DNA of 64,000 nt from Molossus alvarezi (lineage: Eukaryota; Chordata; Mammalia; Chiroptera; Molossidae), in assembly GCA_037176705.1 (NCBI GenBank), contig CM073893.1, forward strand, positions 13,764,074 to 13,828,073, read 5' to 3'. Both the position numbers and the translations under genes were made by a program. This document shows, one piece after another, positions 10,946 through 21,437 of the stretch. How positions within the stretch are numbered: position 1 is the first letter of the stretch; every line of letters starts with the position of its first letter. The notes under the pieces were generated by a model, which worked only from the letters and a program-made list of their open reading frames with translations, did no database searches and was not told the origin of the DNA.

Positions 10946-13640
10946 AGGACTTCCGGTCAAGGTGGCAGCATAGGTAAACATGGTACTTGCCTCCTCCTAC
11001 AACCACATCAAAAGTACAACTAAACTACAGAACAACCATTATTCAAAAACACCTGATATCAAGCTGAATAGAAGTCCTACAACTACAAAATTAAAGAAGA
11101 ACCCACATTGAGACTGGTAGGAGGGGTGGAGGCATGGATGGGCTGGTCGCACACCCACGTGTGGCAAATAAAAATCAGGAGGGTACCTCAGCTGTGAAGG
11201 TTCTCCTTGAGGAGTGAGGGGTCCCAGCTCAGGGTTCCAGTGCCAGGAAGTCCCTGTCACTTCTAGCTCTAAAAACCAGTGGGAACTGAGGCTAAGGGAG
11301 GCTGAGGCTGCTGGAATCTCAGGCAGTTCTTCTTAAAGGGCCCACACATGAACTTACTCACACTCACTTCTTATGGGCTCCAGTGTTGGGGAGACAGCTT
11401 GAAAGGCACCAGAGACATACAAAGAAGAACTGAGTTGTTTGGCATTGGGGCGAGAACTGGGGGGCTCTTTCCCCTGGACAGATGTTCTGTGGGAGGCCAT
11501 TGTTTCTTTGCCAAGCCTTCCCTGGGGCAGCAGATGGCAGCCCTATCTGGGACTCCAGTAACCTGGCTTATACCATTTGCCCTGCCCTGGTGATTTCCTG
11601 AGGCCCTGCCTCACCTAACCTTCGGGCCCACCTAAACTATTTCCAGTGGCTTTACCATAGGATTGGCCTGTCTTAGACCCTGCTTCAGGTTTCCCTGAAA
11701 CCTGTCAAACAAGCAGTATCTGGTCACAGTGAGCCCTCTCATTAAGTGGTCCCAGGCCTGGCACTAGAAGCAGCCAGTCGTGGCTCACAACTTGGCTTTT
11801 CCTGGGCAACTCCAAGCTCAGCACAAGAAGCAGCCACCTGCATATCACTTTGTAGCCTATGCTGGGTGGTCCTGGGTAGAACATATGCAGAGGTTGACCT
11901 TGCCACAGAGCCAGCAAACCCAGTGGACAGCATCAGACCACATTGAAGCACCACCACCCAACCACCTCCACAAGTGACACACTCAATGAGTGGACTCAGT
12001 AGGTATAAAAACCCTGCTGAAGTAAGTCTTGTTCTGTGTGGTGGGCCCCTACACAGCTGTTCCTCCAAAATAGTCAGATTACAGTGGTCAATGGGCACAG
12101 CCAGTCCTTAGAGCTGACTTAAATCTCTCCCGTTGACGGGTCAACAGCAATCAAGACACAATTACAGCAGAAGGGTATACAGTGCACACTGAGGATGCAC
12201 CTTGAAGGCCCAGCTGGGGTGATCAGAAAGGCTGTGCCACTGGATTCTTCAGGACACCTACAACAATAGGCCACCCTACAAAACCTAGGAGACATAGCAA
12301 CTCTATCTAATACATAGAAACAATCACAGGGAAGCAGCCAAAATGAGGAGACAAAGAAGCATGTCCCAAGTGAAAGAACAGAACAAAATTCCAGGAACAT
12401 AACTAAACAGAATGGAAATAAGCAATCAATCAGATGCAGAGTTCAAAACACTGGTTATAGGATTGAGCGGAACTTAGTGACACATTCAAGGAACTTAGTG
12501 AAACCTTCAAGGAACTTAAGGAGAACTCCAAGGAACTTAGTAGAACATCAACAACATAAAAAAGGACCACTCAGAAATGAAGGTTGCACTAACTAAAATA
12601 AAGAATAATTTACAGGGAATCAATAGTAGAGTAGGTAAAGCCAAGAAGCAAACCATCAATTTGGAATATAAGGAAGCAAAAAACACCCAATCAGAACAGC
12701 AAAAAGAAAAAAGAATTCAAAAATGAGGACAGTGTAAGGAGCCTCTGGGACAACTTCAAGTGTACCAACATTTGTATCATAGGGGTGCCAGGAGGAGAAG
12801 AGAGAGAGCAAGAAACTGAAAACCTATTTGAAACAATAATGACAGGAAACTTCCCTAACTTGGTGAAGAAAATAGACACACAATTCCAGGAAGCAGAGTC
12901 CCAAACAGGATAAACCCAAAGAGGTCACCCTAAGACACATCATCATCAAAATGCCAAAGGTTAAACACAGAGAGAATCTTAAAAGCACCAAGAGAAAAGC
13001 CGTGTGTTACCTACAAAGGAGCTCCCATAAGACTATCAACCAATTTCTCAAAAGAAACTTTGCAGGCCAGAAGGGAGTGGCAAGAGATATTCAAAGTGAT
13101 GAAAAGCAACGACCTACAACCAAGATTACTCTACCCTGCAAAGCTATCATTTAGAATCAATGGACATATCAAGAGTTTCCCAGACAAGAAACAGTTAAAG
13201 AAATTCATCACCACCAAACCAGCATTACATAAAATGTTGAAGGGTCTTCTTAAAGGAGAACAAAAATATGAACACTAAAATGGCAATAAATACACATCTA
13301 TCAACAATTGAATCTACAAACAAAATGAGCAAGCAGAACAGAAACAGACTCATAAATACACAGAACTTTTTGTTGCTTGCCAAATGGAAGGCAGCTGAGG
13401 GAATGGGTGAAGACAGTGAAGGAATTAAGAAGTACAAATTGGTTGTTGGACTGATGAACCTCAAAGGGAAGGGGGGATGGAGGGGAGGAAGAGATAAACC
13501 AAGGAACTTCTATGCATATATGTTTAACCAATGGACACAAACAATAGTGTGGGGAAGGCAGGAGGGGGTTAGGATTAGGGAGGTAGGAGTCACTGGAGGA
13601 AAAAAGGAGTGACATCTTTAATACATTCAATAATGAAGAT
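10946..13640 (+). mobile_element. HAL1-like element: L1-type 5' UTR and ORF1, no ORF2
   Basis: It begins with an L1-like 5' end (AGGACTTCCGGTCAAGGTGG) and a 5' UTR of about 1.4 kb, followed by a degenerate ORF1 (about 12350-13278). After ORF1 come only the first few codons of an ORF2 (ATGGCAATAAATACACATC at about 13279). The sequence then passes straight to a 3' UTR-like segment with GAGATAAACCAAGGAACTTCTATGCATATATG, the counterpart of the 3' UTR motif in copies A and C. No endonuclease or RT coding sequence lies between. This is the layout of HAL1 (half-L1) elements, which depend on L1 ORF2p supplied in trans. A secondary internal deletion of a normal L1 is the alternative. Confidence 0.7.
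12350..13278 (+). pseudogene. ORF1 (L1/HAL1 RNA-binding protein) pseudogene
   Basis: The segment keeps the ORF1p plan: an N-terminal coiled-coil region with four 21-bp (seven-codon) units at 12470-12553, an RRM-like segment (NICIIGVPGGE-type coding near 12770), and the C-terminal domain (RREWQEIFKVMK ... LYPAKLSFRINGHIKSFPDK near 13070-13190). Several stops and frameshifts break it. The readable pieces overlap at 12951-13154 and 13060-13278. ORF1p is a trimeric RNA chaperone that coats L1 RNA. Confidence 0.75.
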
Positions 13641-13647
13641 ACATTTA

Positions 13648-13888
13648 GCCCTGGCTGGTTTGGCTCAGCGGTTAGAGCATCGGCCTATGGACCAAAGAAT
13701 CCTTGGTTCAGTTCCTGCTAAGGGCTCGTACTTCAGTTGCAGTTTGTCCCCATCCCAGTAGTGGTTGTGTGGATGGCAACCAGTCAGTGTGTCTCTCTCA
13801 CATCGATGTTTCTCTCTCTCTCTCTCCCCCCTTCTCTCCTTCCTGCTCTATCTGAAAATAAATGCAAAAATGTCCTCAGATGAGGATT
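13648..13888 (+). mobile_element. VES-like bat SINE, sense
   Basis: The head GCCCTGGCTGGTTTGGCTC (A box) and the TTGGTTCAGTTCC B-box region are followed by the CATCGATGTTTCTC and CT-rich segments. It ends with TGTCCTCAGATGAGGATT and an A-rich tail. It lies between the HAL1-like element and a second HAL1-like tail. Confidence 0.92.
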
Positions 13889-14246
13889 GAAAATAAATAA
13901 ATAAACTAATGAACAAAGTGAAGACAGACTCGTGAATATAGAGACCAGGCTGACAACTGTCACAGAGGAGGGGGTTGGGGGCTGGGTGAGAAGGCTGAAG
14001 AGATTAAGCAAAAAAAAATAAAAAGAAACAAAGACTCATGGACACAGACAGCAACAGTATGGTGACTGCCAGAGGGAAGGGGTGGAAGGATGTAGAAGTA
14101 GGTAAAGAGGGGAGAAACAGTGTTGGAAGGCGACTTTACTTGGGGTGTTAAACACATAACACAATATACAGATGATGTATTATAGAACTGCATACCTGAA
14201 ACCTGTATAATTTTATTATCCAATGTCACCCCCAATAAACTCAATT
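13889..14246 (+). mobile_element. Second HAL1/L1-type 3' end remnant
   Basis: The start (AATGAACAAAGTGAAGACAGACTCGTGAATA) is homologous to 13318-13360 of the preceding HAL1-like element. The far 3' end differs: GATGATGTATTATAGAACTG, ACCTGAAACC and a terminal CACCCCCAATAAACTCAATT with a poly(A) signal. I read it as a related non-LTR element cut at its 5' side. The exact family is not assigned. Confidence 0.6.
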
Positions 14247-15173
14247 TAAAAATGTGGGAGCAGAAGGTTCACCCTTCAGTTTCCATTAGGTAGAAAACGT
14301 TTTATAGAGGAGGTGGCAGACAGACAAGAGCCTCTTCCACTGGTAGAGAGAGATCACCATGGGATGCCGCCCTGATGGTCACCCATTCTTCTCAGACACA
14401 GAAGCAGATCACATAACTCAGGTAATAAATGCTGTTGTCTCCTCTTCTGCAAAGGCAGTGGCCAAAAGGGATGGTTCGAGTTTATTAAGAACTCAGAACC
14501 CACCCTGAAATGCTGTCCATTCATCTGCCTCCAGTCCTTTTTCAGTTCCAAAGCCAATTGTTCTTTGTAGTTACAATACTGCCCTACATCCTGGAGAGAG
14601 AACTCACAGTTCCTCATGGTTTGTCAGTAATTGAGGGAGGACTTTGAAAACTGACTGTTGCTCCCACAGTTCTGGGAGCATTAAGACTTCAAAAGAGGAA
14701 CTACTTATGCTGTCATCACCACAGCGGTCGATACAAGATTTCTTTTTCCCACACAGCATTGGATGGACTGTCATGGGTCACGCCTCAGAGGAGGGAGAGA
14801 AGAGTGTGTTGCAAAGACACTGACTCATTCTGCCTCCTTCACACCCTCCAAAGCTGCCCCTCACTGCACTTCCTCCTCCTGCTCTGAAGCTAAAGGTCAG
14901 CCTCTCATATTCGTGCCAGTATTTTAAACACGCACACACGCACACATATACACATTGGCTTCTGAGATGGCAGGTTTTCTAACATGAAAAGAAATAAGGA
15001 AGGGTACTCTCCAAAATACATTTAAAAATAACTAATCCTTTCCCCAAATTCCTTAATAATTGCAGAATGATAGCATTTTCTCATTGTAAATGTGTAAGGA
15101 ATAAAATAAAAAGAATGACTGCCCCACTGTGTCAATTTCAAGATTGTCCTTAATAGAGAAATATTCCAGCACT
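14247..15173. other. Unassigned sequence
   Basis: It contains a short (CA)n at about 14929-14952 and no gene or named repeat that I can support. The minus-strand ORF at 14354-14617 has no recognisable features. Confidence 0.5.
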
Positions 15174-15434
15174 GCCCTGGCCAGTTTGGCTCAGTGGTTA
15201 GAGCATCAGCCTGCAGAGCAAAGAGTCGTGGGTTCGATTCTGGCCAATGGCATGTACCTCGGTTGCAGTTTGTCCCTGGTCCTGGTCGGGTTTGTGCAGG
15301 AGGTAGCCAATTGATGTGTTCCTCTCACATTCATGTTTCTTTCTCTCTCTCTCCCGCTTCCACTCTATCTAAAGATATTTGAAAAAAAATCCTCATATGA
15401 GGATTAAAAAAAATTGCTTAAAAAAAGAAAAGAA
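15174..15434 (+). mobile_element. VES-like bat SINE, sense, with TSD
   Basis: This is a complete copy: GCCCTGGCCAGTTTGGCTCA head, GGGTTCGATTCTGG B box, CT-rich segment, CCTCATATGAGGATTAAAA and an A-rich tail. The flanks AGAAATATTCCAGCACT (15157-15173) and AGAAATACTCCAGCAGT (15435-15451) form a 17-bp TSD with two mismatches. Confidence 0.95.
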
Positions 15435-15769
15435 AGAAATACTCCAGCAGTGATATATTTGCTCCTCTTCACATGTCTTTAGTACTAGTGTGAACACAGT
15501 GACATTTTACAGTTGGCATCCTGTGCACTGCTGCTCAAAAATGCTGTATTCCAATGGACTACAGTCACAAATTGTGCATTTGTAATGCCTATTGCTAATT
15601 GCAAACATCAATTTAGGACAACCTCACTCAGCAGACCCAGCCAACTCTCTTTTGACGGCTACCACAGAGCTCTCTACTTACCACCAGATAGTCCTGCTTC
15701 TGCTTAGAGATGAACAGACCTTTGAACCCTCAGACCCAGGCAAGTGCAAAACCAAAACTCTGCACGCTA
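15435..15769. other. Unassigned sequence
   Basis: No repeat that I can name and no gene. It may be the diverged upstream part of the L2 that follows. Confidence 0.4.
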
Positions 15770-15944
15770 AACTACTCCCCTATTCCCTTCTTATTCCAGC
15801 CCCTTTCTGGCCATCATGCATCCACTTTGGGCCCCTGCTGTCTATTGTCCACCTAGGAGTCAATGTGATCCCTTTCAAATATAACTAAAATAATGTCACA
15901 TCTCTGGTCAAACCCACCAATAATTTCCCAATTGACTTGGAGTA
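15770..15944 (+). repeat. L2 (LINE-2) fragment, sense
   Basis: The segment CAATGTGATCCCTTTCAAATATAACTAAAATAATGTCAC and the following ATTTCCCAATTGACTTGGAGTA match the L2 3' region as I remember it. It is interrupted by the Tigger element at 15945. Confidence 0.55.
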
Positions 15945-16441
15945 CAGTAGCCCCCTTATCTGCAATTTCGCTTTTCACATTTTCACTTACCCATGGTCGC
16001 CTTAAAAATATTAAATGGAATATTTCAGAAATAAACAATTCATAAGTTTTAAATTGCATACTTTTCTGAGTAGCATGATGAAATTTCACATTGTCCAGCT
16101 CCGTCCTGCCTGAGTCATGAATCATCCCTTTGTCCACCGTCTTCACACTATACACTCCCTGTCCAATAGCCACTTAGCAGCTGTGTTGGTTTGCAGATCA
16201 ACTGTCTCAAGATGGCAGGGCTTGTGTTGAAGTAACTTATTTTACTTAATAATGAACCCAAAGCACAAGAGTAGTGATGCTGGCAATTCGATATGCCAAA
16301 GAGAAACTGTAAAGTGCTTCCCTTCAGTGACAAGATACGTGTGTATAAGAAAACATACTCTATCAGGTTGGTTACACTCTGCAGTTTCAGGTATCCACTG
16401 GGGTCTTGGAATATATCCCCTACAGATAAAGGGGACAAGAT
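15945..16441 (+). mobile_element. Tigger-type (Tc1/mariner) DNA transposon, internally deleted
   Basis: The left end CAGTAGCCCCCTTATCTG is preceded by TA. The right end at about 16423 (CAGATAAAGGGGACA) is its imperfect inverted repeat. Inner sequence such as ATAAACAATTCATAAGTTTTAAATTG and AGAGTAGTGATGCTGGCAATTCG matches the remembered sequence of a Tigger family. At 0.5 kb it cannot encode a transposase, so it is a non-autonomous, fossil copy. Confidence 0.8.
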
Positions 16442-16454
16442 GGGAGGAGCTACT

Positions 16455-16690
16455 CTAGGTACCTTATATAAGTATAATTTGTCTTTCTGAGACTAGCTTA
16501 TTTCACTTAGCATGATATTCTCCAGGTAGATTGATGTTGTAATATGTGTCAGAATCACCTTCCTTTTCAAGTCTGAATAATATTTCACATACCACCTTTT
16601 GATTATCCATTCACCCACAATGGACACTCGACTTGCTTCCACCTTTGGTTATGAATAATGCTGCTATGAACATACGTGTACAAATATATA
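16455..16690 (-). mobile_element. Old L1 3' ORF2 fragment, antisense
   Basis: TTATTTCACTTAGCATGATATTCTCCAGG ... GATTATCCATTCACCCACAATGGACAC ... AATAATGCTGCTATGAACAT is the antisense of the end of L1 ORF2. It is much more diverged than the other L1 copies here. Confidence 0.75.
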
Positions 16691-16714
16691 TGTTGTATTT
16701 TATATTTATTTATT

Positions 16715-16830
16715 CACTGTCTGTCATGTAGGCTTTGTGAGAGCAAGGACTCTGTGTTGTTCACTGCTGGTGTTAACACCATTAGTGTGTAGTACATAAC
16801 ATATGCTCGGTGAACATTTTTAAAACTATG
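16715..16830 (+). repeat. L2 3' end, left half (split by a SINE)
   Basis: TGTAGGCTTTGTGAGAGCAAGGACTCTGTG and TGTTCACTGCTGGTGT follow the L2 3' end. The sequence resumes after the SINE at 17054-17085 with GGACATTTGTTGAATGAGT, the L2 terminus. Confidence 0.65.
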
Positions 16831-16837
16831 TTTTCAT

Positions 16838-16855
16838 GATTTTTTAGAGAGGATA

Positions 16856-16888
<33 letters not shown>

Positions 16889-17053
16889 CATAGATGTGAG
16901 AAAAAAACGTCAATGGGCTACCTCCTGCCTCCTGCACGCCCCCCACTGGGCATCAAGCCTGCAACCCGAGCATGTGCCCTGACTGGGAATTGAACCCACA
17001 ATTCTTTGGTGCATAGAATGATGCCCAATCAACTCAGCCACACCGGCCAGGGC
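16838..17053 (-). mobile_element. tRNA-derived bat SINE, antisense, inside an L2
   Basis: An antisense (GA)n tract is followed by AACGTCAATGGGCTACCTCCTGC, GAATTGAACCCAC (B box complement) and a GGCCAGGGC end. It is a different subtype from the VES-like copy at 15174. Confidence 0.88.
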
Positions 17054-17369
17054 TCCATGGACATTTGTTGAATGAGTAAAGTGCCTCAATCAGGGTGTGC
17101 AGGCAGGTCTGTTCAAAGTACAGAGCTCATGCTCGTAATCAGTATTCTTTGCTAGTCCTCAGCATCAAGTTGTGTTGTTCAGTCTGAAGGAAGGCAATGA
17201 ACACCTGAAGTATGTTTTGAAAGTCCCCTTTAGAGCACTGCTCAGCACACATGTCCTGCTGAAGGCCTTAGTTATTCCACTTCTGGAGTCAGGATTTACC
17301 AGTTGTAGAAAGGTCAGTGAGCCAATAATGTGTGAACAAATTAAATATTTTATTCACTACCATAATGCC

Positions 17370-17490
17370 CTGTTTTATATTCTTTATAGCACTTAATACT
17401 ATTTGAATTACCTTATTTATTCAGTGTTTCCCATTTATCTTCTGTTCCTTTTATTGCCATGTAGGCCCTATGAGATCAGACACTTTGTCT
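17370..17490 (+). repeat. L2-like 3' end fragment
   Basis: TTTATATTCTTTATAGCACTTAATACTATTTGAATTA ... TGTAGGCCCTATGAGATCAGACACTTTGTC follows the L2 3' terminal region. Confidence 0.5.
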
Positions 17491-17544
17491 TCAATGTAGA
17501 ATTATCAAAATAATAAATGAATAATGAATTTATGCAACTTATTT

Positions 17545-17990
17545 TTTTTAGTTCTGGTTCCATAGAAAGTAACCTCACAGAGTGATCTGATAGTAAATTC
17601 ATATCTGGGCAGGTCTTGGTAAGCAATTACACTCAGGTATGTAACTTCTTTAGTGAAAGGCTTATTGTTGCCTTAAGCAAGCCCTGTCCATTGCTCCTGT
17701 GCATGCAGTGAGCATACCTCTGAGGTGCGACTTTCACTCTCCTTCTAAATCTTGACAGGATTTTAAGTACCCTGTAATCTGATCCCATGATTGCTTTCTC
17801 CCACCTTCATGAAATTTTCTTTATATTTTCCTTAATCTCAAATGCATAAAAGACACTGCAAACTGTTATTCTCCAAAGCATTTTCCTATCATGCTTCCTG
17901 GACATTGTCATCAGTTTTACCACAAATAAGCTCTTATAAAAATACTTATCAGGTTTGAGTGTTCTTACATCAACACATAACTCTCAAGAA
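17545..17990 (+). repeat. LTR-like repeat, copy R1 (family unknown)
   Basis: This 0.45-kb segment recurs at 23786-24353 plus 36356-36510 (copy R2). Shared blocks in order include GGTTCCATAGAAAGTAACCTCACAG, GTGATCTGAT, CTGGGCAGGT, AACTTCTTTAGTGAAAGGCTT, CTCAAATGCATAAAAG with a TATA-like motif, CTGCAAACTGTTATT and CTCTTATAAAAAT. A TATA-like box inside a short, colinear dispersed unit suggests an LTR, but I cannot name the family or place its ends exactly. Confidence 0.6.
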
Positions 17991-18329
17991 ACTTTCTAAT
18001 TATAATTCTACTTTACAGAAAGATGAGGCCCAGGTCAAACTAGTGCAAAGGTAGTTAGTACCCACTGAGAATTAATAAAGTGACATTTCTGTTAACACAT
18101 CTGTAAAGGAAACTGCTCTTTCTCTAACTCTCAATAATCAGACACCAGATTTATGAGAGGTTTTCCTACTCCAAGCAATTCTGCAATTCTCAGATGATGC
18201 CAACTGGGTGTACAAATTTAACTCAGTTCTGACACTGTCTACCTGTGGGTGGCATCAAAGCTCATTGGTTAAAGGCTCAGTTTCACAAGAGTGCCCCCAA
18301 TTCAAAGGCCAATTGCAAGTTCAGGTTGT
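17991..18329. other. Unassigned sequence
   Basis: No gene. It could be the left part of the old repeat that follows. Confidence 0.4.
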
Positions 18330-19135
18330 CACACGTACCTCTGACCAACCAGCTATAAATCAGTGTTCCTTGACCTCCTTCCTGGATTCAATGATTTGCT
18401 AGAAAGGCTAACAGAACTCAGGGAAAATTTACTGATGTTTATTAATTTTTTATAAAAAGATACAACTCAGCCCTGGCCAGTGTGCTCAGCAGTTAGAATG
18501 TCAGCCTGGCCACCAAAGGGTCATGGGTTAGATTCCCAGTCAAGGGCACATACCTGGGTTGCAGGTTTGATTTCTGGTTCTGGTCAGGGCATGTCGGGAA
18601 GGCAACCAATCAATGTGTGTGTGTGTGTGTGTGGGTGTGCGCGCGCGCGCTTCCCTCCCTTCTACTCTCTATAAAAATCAATGGAAAAAATATCCTTGGG
18701 TGAGTATTAACAAAATAAATAAATAAACAAATAAAAATGTACAACTCAGAAACAGCCAGATGGAAGAGAGGCATTGGGCAAGGTATGGGAGAAGGAGCGA
18801 TAAACATCCACGTCTCCCTAGGCACACCACCTCCCTGGGAGCTCATCGAATCTCCTTGTTCCAGGGTGTTTATAGAACTTGATCTCCAGATTCCCTCACA
18901 CTCCTCTTTCTGGAGGTCTGTGAGTGGGGCTGAAAAGTTCAACCCTCTAATCACTTGTTCTTTCCAGTTATCTGTTCCATTTCAGGTTATCTAGGGGGCC
19001 CACCTTAAATCACCTCATGAGCAGAAACTCAGGTGTGCTCAAAAGGGACTCCTTAATAATAACAAAAGACATTCCTATTATTCAGGAAAGCCAGGGAGCA
19101 AAGACCAAATACATTTTTTATTATATCTCATTAGT
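18330..19135. repeat. Old mammalian LTR-like repeat, split by a SINE
   Basis: The segments TTTACTGATGTTTATTA, AACAGCCAGATGGAAGAGAG, GGGGCTGAAAAGTTCAACCCTCTAATCAC and TATCTAGGGGGCCCACC recall an old mammalian LTR-type repeat. The family name is uncertain. The SINE at 18470 interrupts it. Confidence 0.45.
18470..18738 (+). mobile_element. VES-like bat SINE, sense, with TSD and Z-DNA-prone tract
   Basis: It has the GCCCTGGCCAGTGTGCTC head, the GGTTAGATTCCC B-box region and an A-rich tail, and is flanked by TACAACTCAG (18461-18470 and 18740-18749). The usual CT-rich segment is replaced by (GT)n-(GC)n at about 18615-18651. Confidence 0.9.
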
Positions 19136-19195
19136 TTCCTAAAGCGTGGTTAGTGTGAGTCTGTCCTTGAAAATCAACCTTAATCTCATTATGCC

Positions 19196-19198
<3 letters not shown>

Positions 19199-19274
<76 letters not shown>
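19199..19274. repeat. (TA)n(CA)n compound microsatellite
   Basis: About 38 bases of TA repeat run directly into about 35 bases of CA repeat. Confidence 0.97.
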
Positions 19275-19332
19275 AATTTCTGAATTAGAAAGAAGTCACC
19301 AAGATCAACTTTATTTAAGAGAATTCATTTGT

Positions 19333-19500
19333 GCCTTGGCCTGATTAGCTCAGTTGAGAGTGTTGTCCCAAAACACGAAGTTTGTGTGTTCATTCTCTAT
19401 CAGGGCACATACAAGAATGCATTAAAGAGTGGAGCAAAAACTTGACAATTCTCTGTCTCTCAAAATCAATCAATAATTAATTAATTAATTTAACAAAAAT
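19333..19500 (+). mobile_element. tRNA-derived bat SINE, sense, older subtype
   Basis: GCCTTGGCCTGATTAGCTCAGTTG is the head, CAGGGCACATACAAGAATGC the body, followed by CTCTGTCTCTC and a TAAT-rich tail. It is the same subtype as 5573 and 7495. Confidence 0.8.
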
Positions 19501-19795
19501 TCTTGAAAAAATAAAATAGGAGGCTTCATGACCACCACAATAACCTGGCATAAAAGGAGAGTGAAACATTTTGATTTATATTAACCTCTTGTTGCCTTAG
19601 GATTTCTAATTTATTCCAACTGAAAAGACAAAGTGAGTCTGGAACAGGGAAAGGTGGTCTTCACAATATTGTCAATCTCAACATAGAAAAATTGCAATCT
19701 TAGCAGGAAAAAGCACCATGATTAATCGTTGATATTTATCATGACATGGGAAAGAAGAGGGTGGCATTTATGCCATGTATCTGCCATCCCTTATG

Positions 19796-19959
19796 TAGAG
19801 AGAGAGAGAGAAACATCGATTGTTTGCCTCCTCGCATGACCCCAACCAGGACCAGGGACCCAACGGCAACTAAGGTACATGCCCTTGACCGGAATTGAAC
19901 CTGTGACTCTTTGGTCTGCAGGCCGATGCTCTAACCACTGAGCAAAACCAGTCAGGGCT
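19796..19959 (-). mobile_element. VES-like bat SINE, antisense, short
   Basis: GAGAGAGAGAAACATCGATTG, then GCATGACCCCAACCAGGACC, then CCGGAATTGAACCTGTGACTC (B box complement), ending CCAGTCAGGGC. The 3' tail section is missing at its left. Confidence 0.9.
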
Positions 19960-20109
19960 AGATAGCCGTTAGTCTTCCAGTTTTGGGTTTTGTTTTTTTT
20001 TCAATGTACAGACAACTCTTTAGAGTCCCTAATTATAGAGCACCATGAAGATTCACTCAAGGGCTCATCCTCTAGAAGTTTTCCACTTCCCTTTCCTAGT
20101 TGCTTCCTG

Positions 20110-20645
20110 TGAGATAGGCTAGTAAGCCAGGACAAGCAGAATAAGGAAGCTGAAACAGATAGCTAAACAGCAGTTTGCAGCCACCTAGTAAATCCTATCT
20201 TTCCTAAACCAGGGACACTTCAGAGTAAATGGTTTGCACTTCTCCTGATGAATATTCCATTGGGATCCTCCCCTAAGACCTCCCCTAAACTCTCAGCCTT
20301 TGAAACCCCTCAAACCAAAGGTCTAGGGCACACTCTCCTTCCCAGGAGCACATCCACGTCTCCCCCACCCCTTCTTCTCCCACAGGCATGTATCTCCTAA
20401 ACTCTAAGAAACTCCACGAGGCTTGCTACTAGGGCAGCAGCGGACAGCAGCAGTTTGTCCCAAACAAACCCCTGAATCTGTCCCCAAGTTCCCCTTTTCT
20501 CTGACTTCTTGGTGAGCCAAAGCAGCCCAGCCTAAGCTCATTTCCCCAGCCCATTCTTGTTTTACTGTCCCCAGCTTTAATAAACATCCTCTAAAATTTA
20601 CCAGACTTGCAAGTAAAATTCCAGCAGAGCAGATTTGAAAAAGCC
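20110..20645 (+). repeat. Retroviral-type LTR, copy 1 (solo)
   Basis: It starts TGAGATAGG, carries an AATAAA signal in CAGCTTTAATAAACATCCTC, and aligns over its length with the LTR at 22039. It lacks about 140 bp present in that copy (the join is at TTCTCC/TGATGAATATTCC, about 20243). I recognise no gag, pol or env sequence on either side. The 3' end is approximate. Confidence 0.65.
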
Positions 20646-20935
20646 TATATGATCAATTGTTATTCTTGTTGTGTTTATGCAAATAATCAGGCCAAATTAA
20701 AACTAGATTTAATACAGTCTTTTTAATGAAAATGATGATAATTTTAAGGGAAAAAAACTGTTTCAATGGAAACCACAATGCCCAATTGTGGGTATTGAAC
20801 TGCAGTGCAGTTAACTATCTTCACGGTTTTACTTTTAAGGCTGTGTCTATGTGCCAAACAGACTTCAGCACCTGAAGACATCACCAGAGGTGTTCAAACT
20901 GCAGACAAATAAGATCTATCAAATTGTCACAGCTT

Positions 20936-21079
20936 GCCCTAGATGGTTTTGCTCAGTGGTTAGAGTACTGGCCCTCGGGCCAAAAGGTCCTGGGTTCAAT
21001 TGCCGGTCAAGAGCATGTACCTAGGTTGCAAGTTCAATCCCTGGCCCTAGTCAGGGTCATGCAGGAGGCAACCAGTCAA

Positions 21080-21123
<44 letters not shown>

Positions 21124-21190
21124 ACCATCCCTTCCACTCTATCTAAAAATCAATGAAAAAAATGTCCTTAGGTGAATATTAAACAAAAAA
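20936..21190 (+). mobile_element. VES-like bat SINE, sense, with TSD
   Basis: It has a complete head, B box (GGGTTCAATTGCC), (TC)n, ATGTCCTTAGGTGAATATTAAAC and tail. The flanks AAATTGTCACAGCTT (20921-20935) and AAATTGCCACGGCTT (21191-21205) are a 15-bp TSD with two mismatches. Confidence 0.95.
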
Positions 21191-21437
21191 AAATTGCCAC
21201 GGCTTAATTTCATTCCTCCAGAAACCTTACATCTAGAACTTTCCTCAACTGACAGTTGCAGAATCAGAAACTGGTTTGTTATTTACTGTGTTGATTAACC
21301 TTTGTGTTCATCTTTCTGTTTCTATAGGGACTATGCTTATGACCTCATTAAATACATGATTGCTTGTTTATACAACATAGGTCTTACTTTGAAAGCCCAT
21401 CTGCATCATCACCTCCTGAAGTGAGACTCAACAATTT

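Noticed and set aside
15174..15250. tRNA-like sequence with A and B boxes, as at the other SINE heads
   Set aside because: It is part of a SINE, with diverged stems and a SINE body and tail; not a functional tRNA gene.
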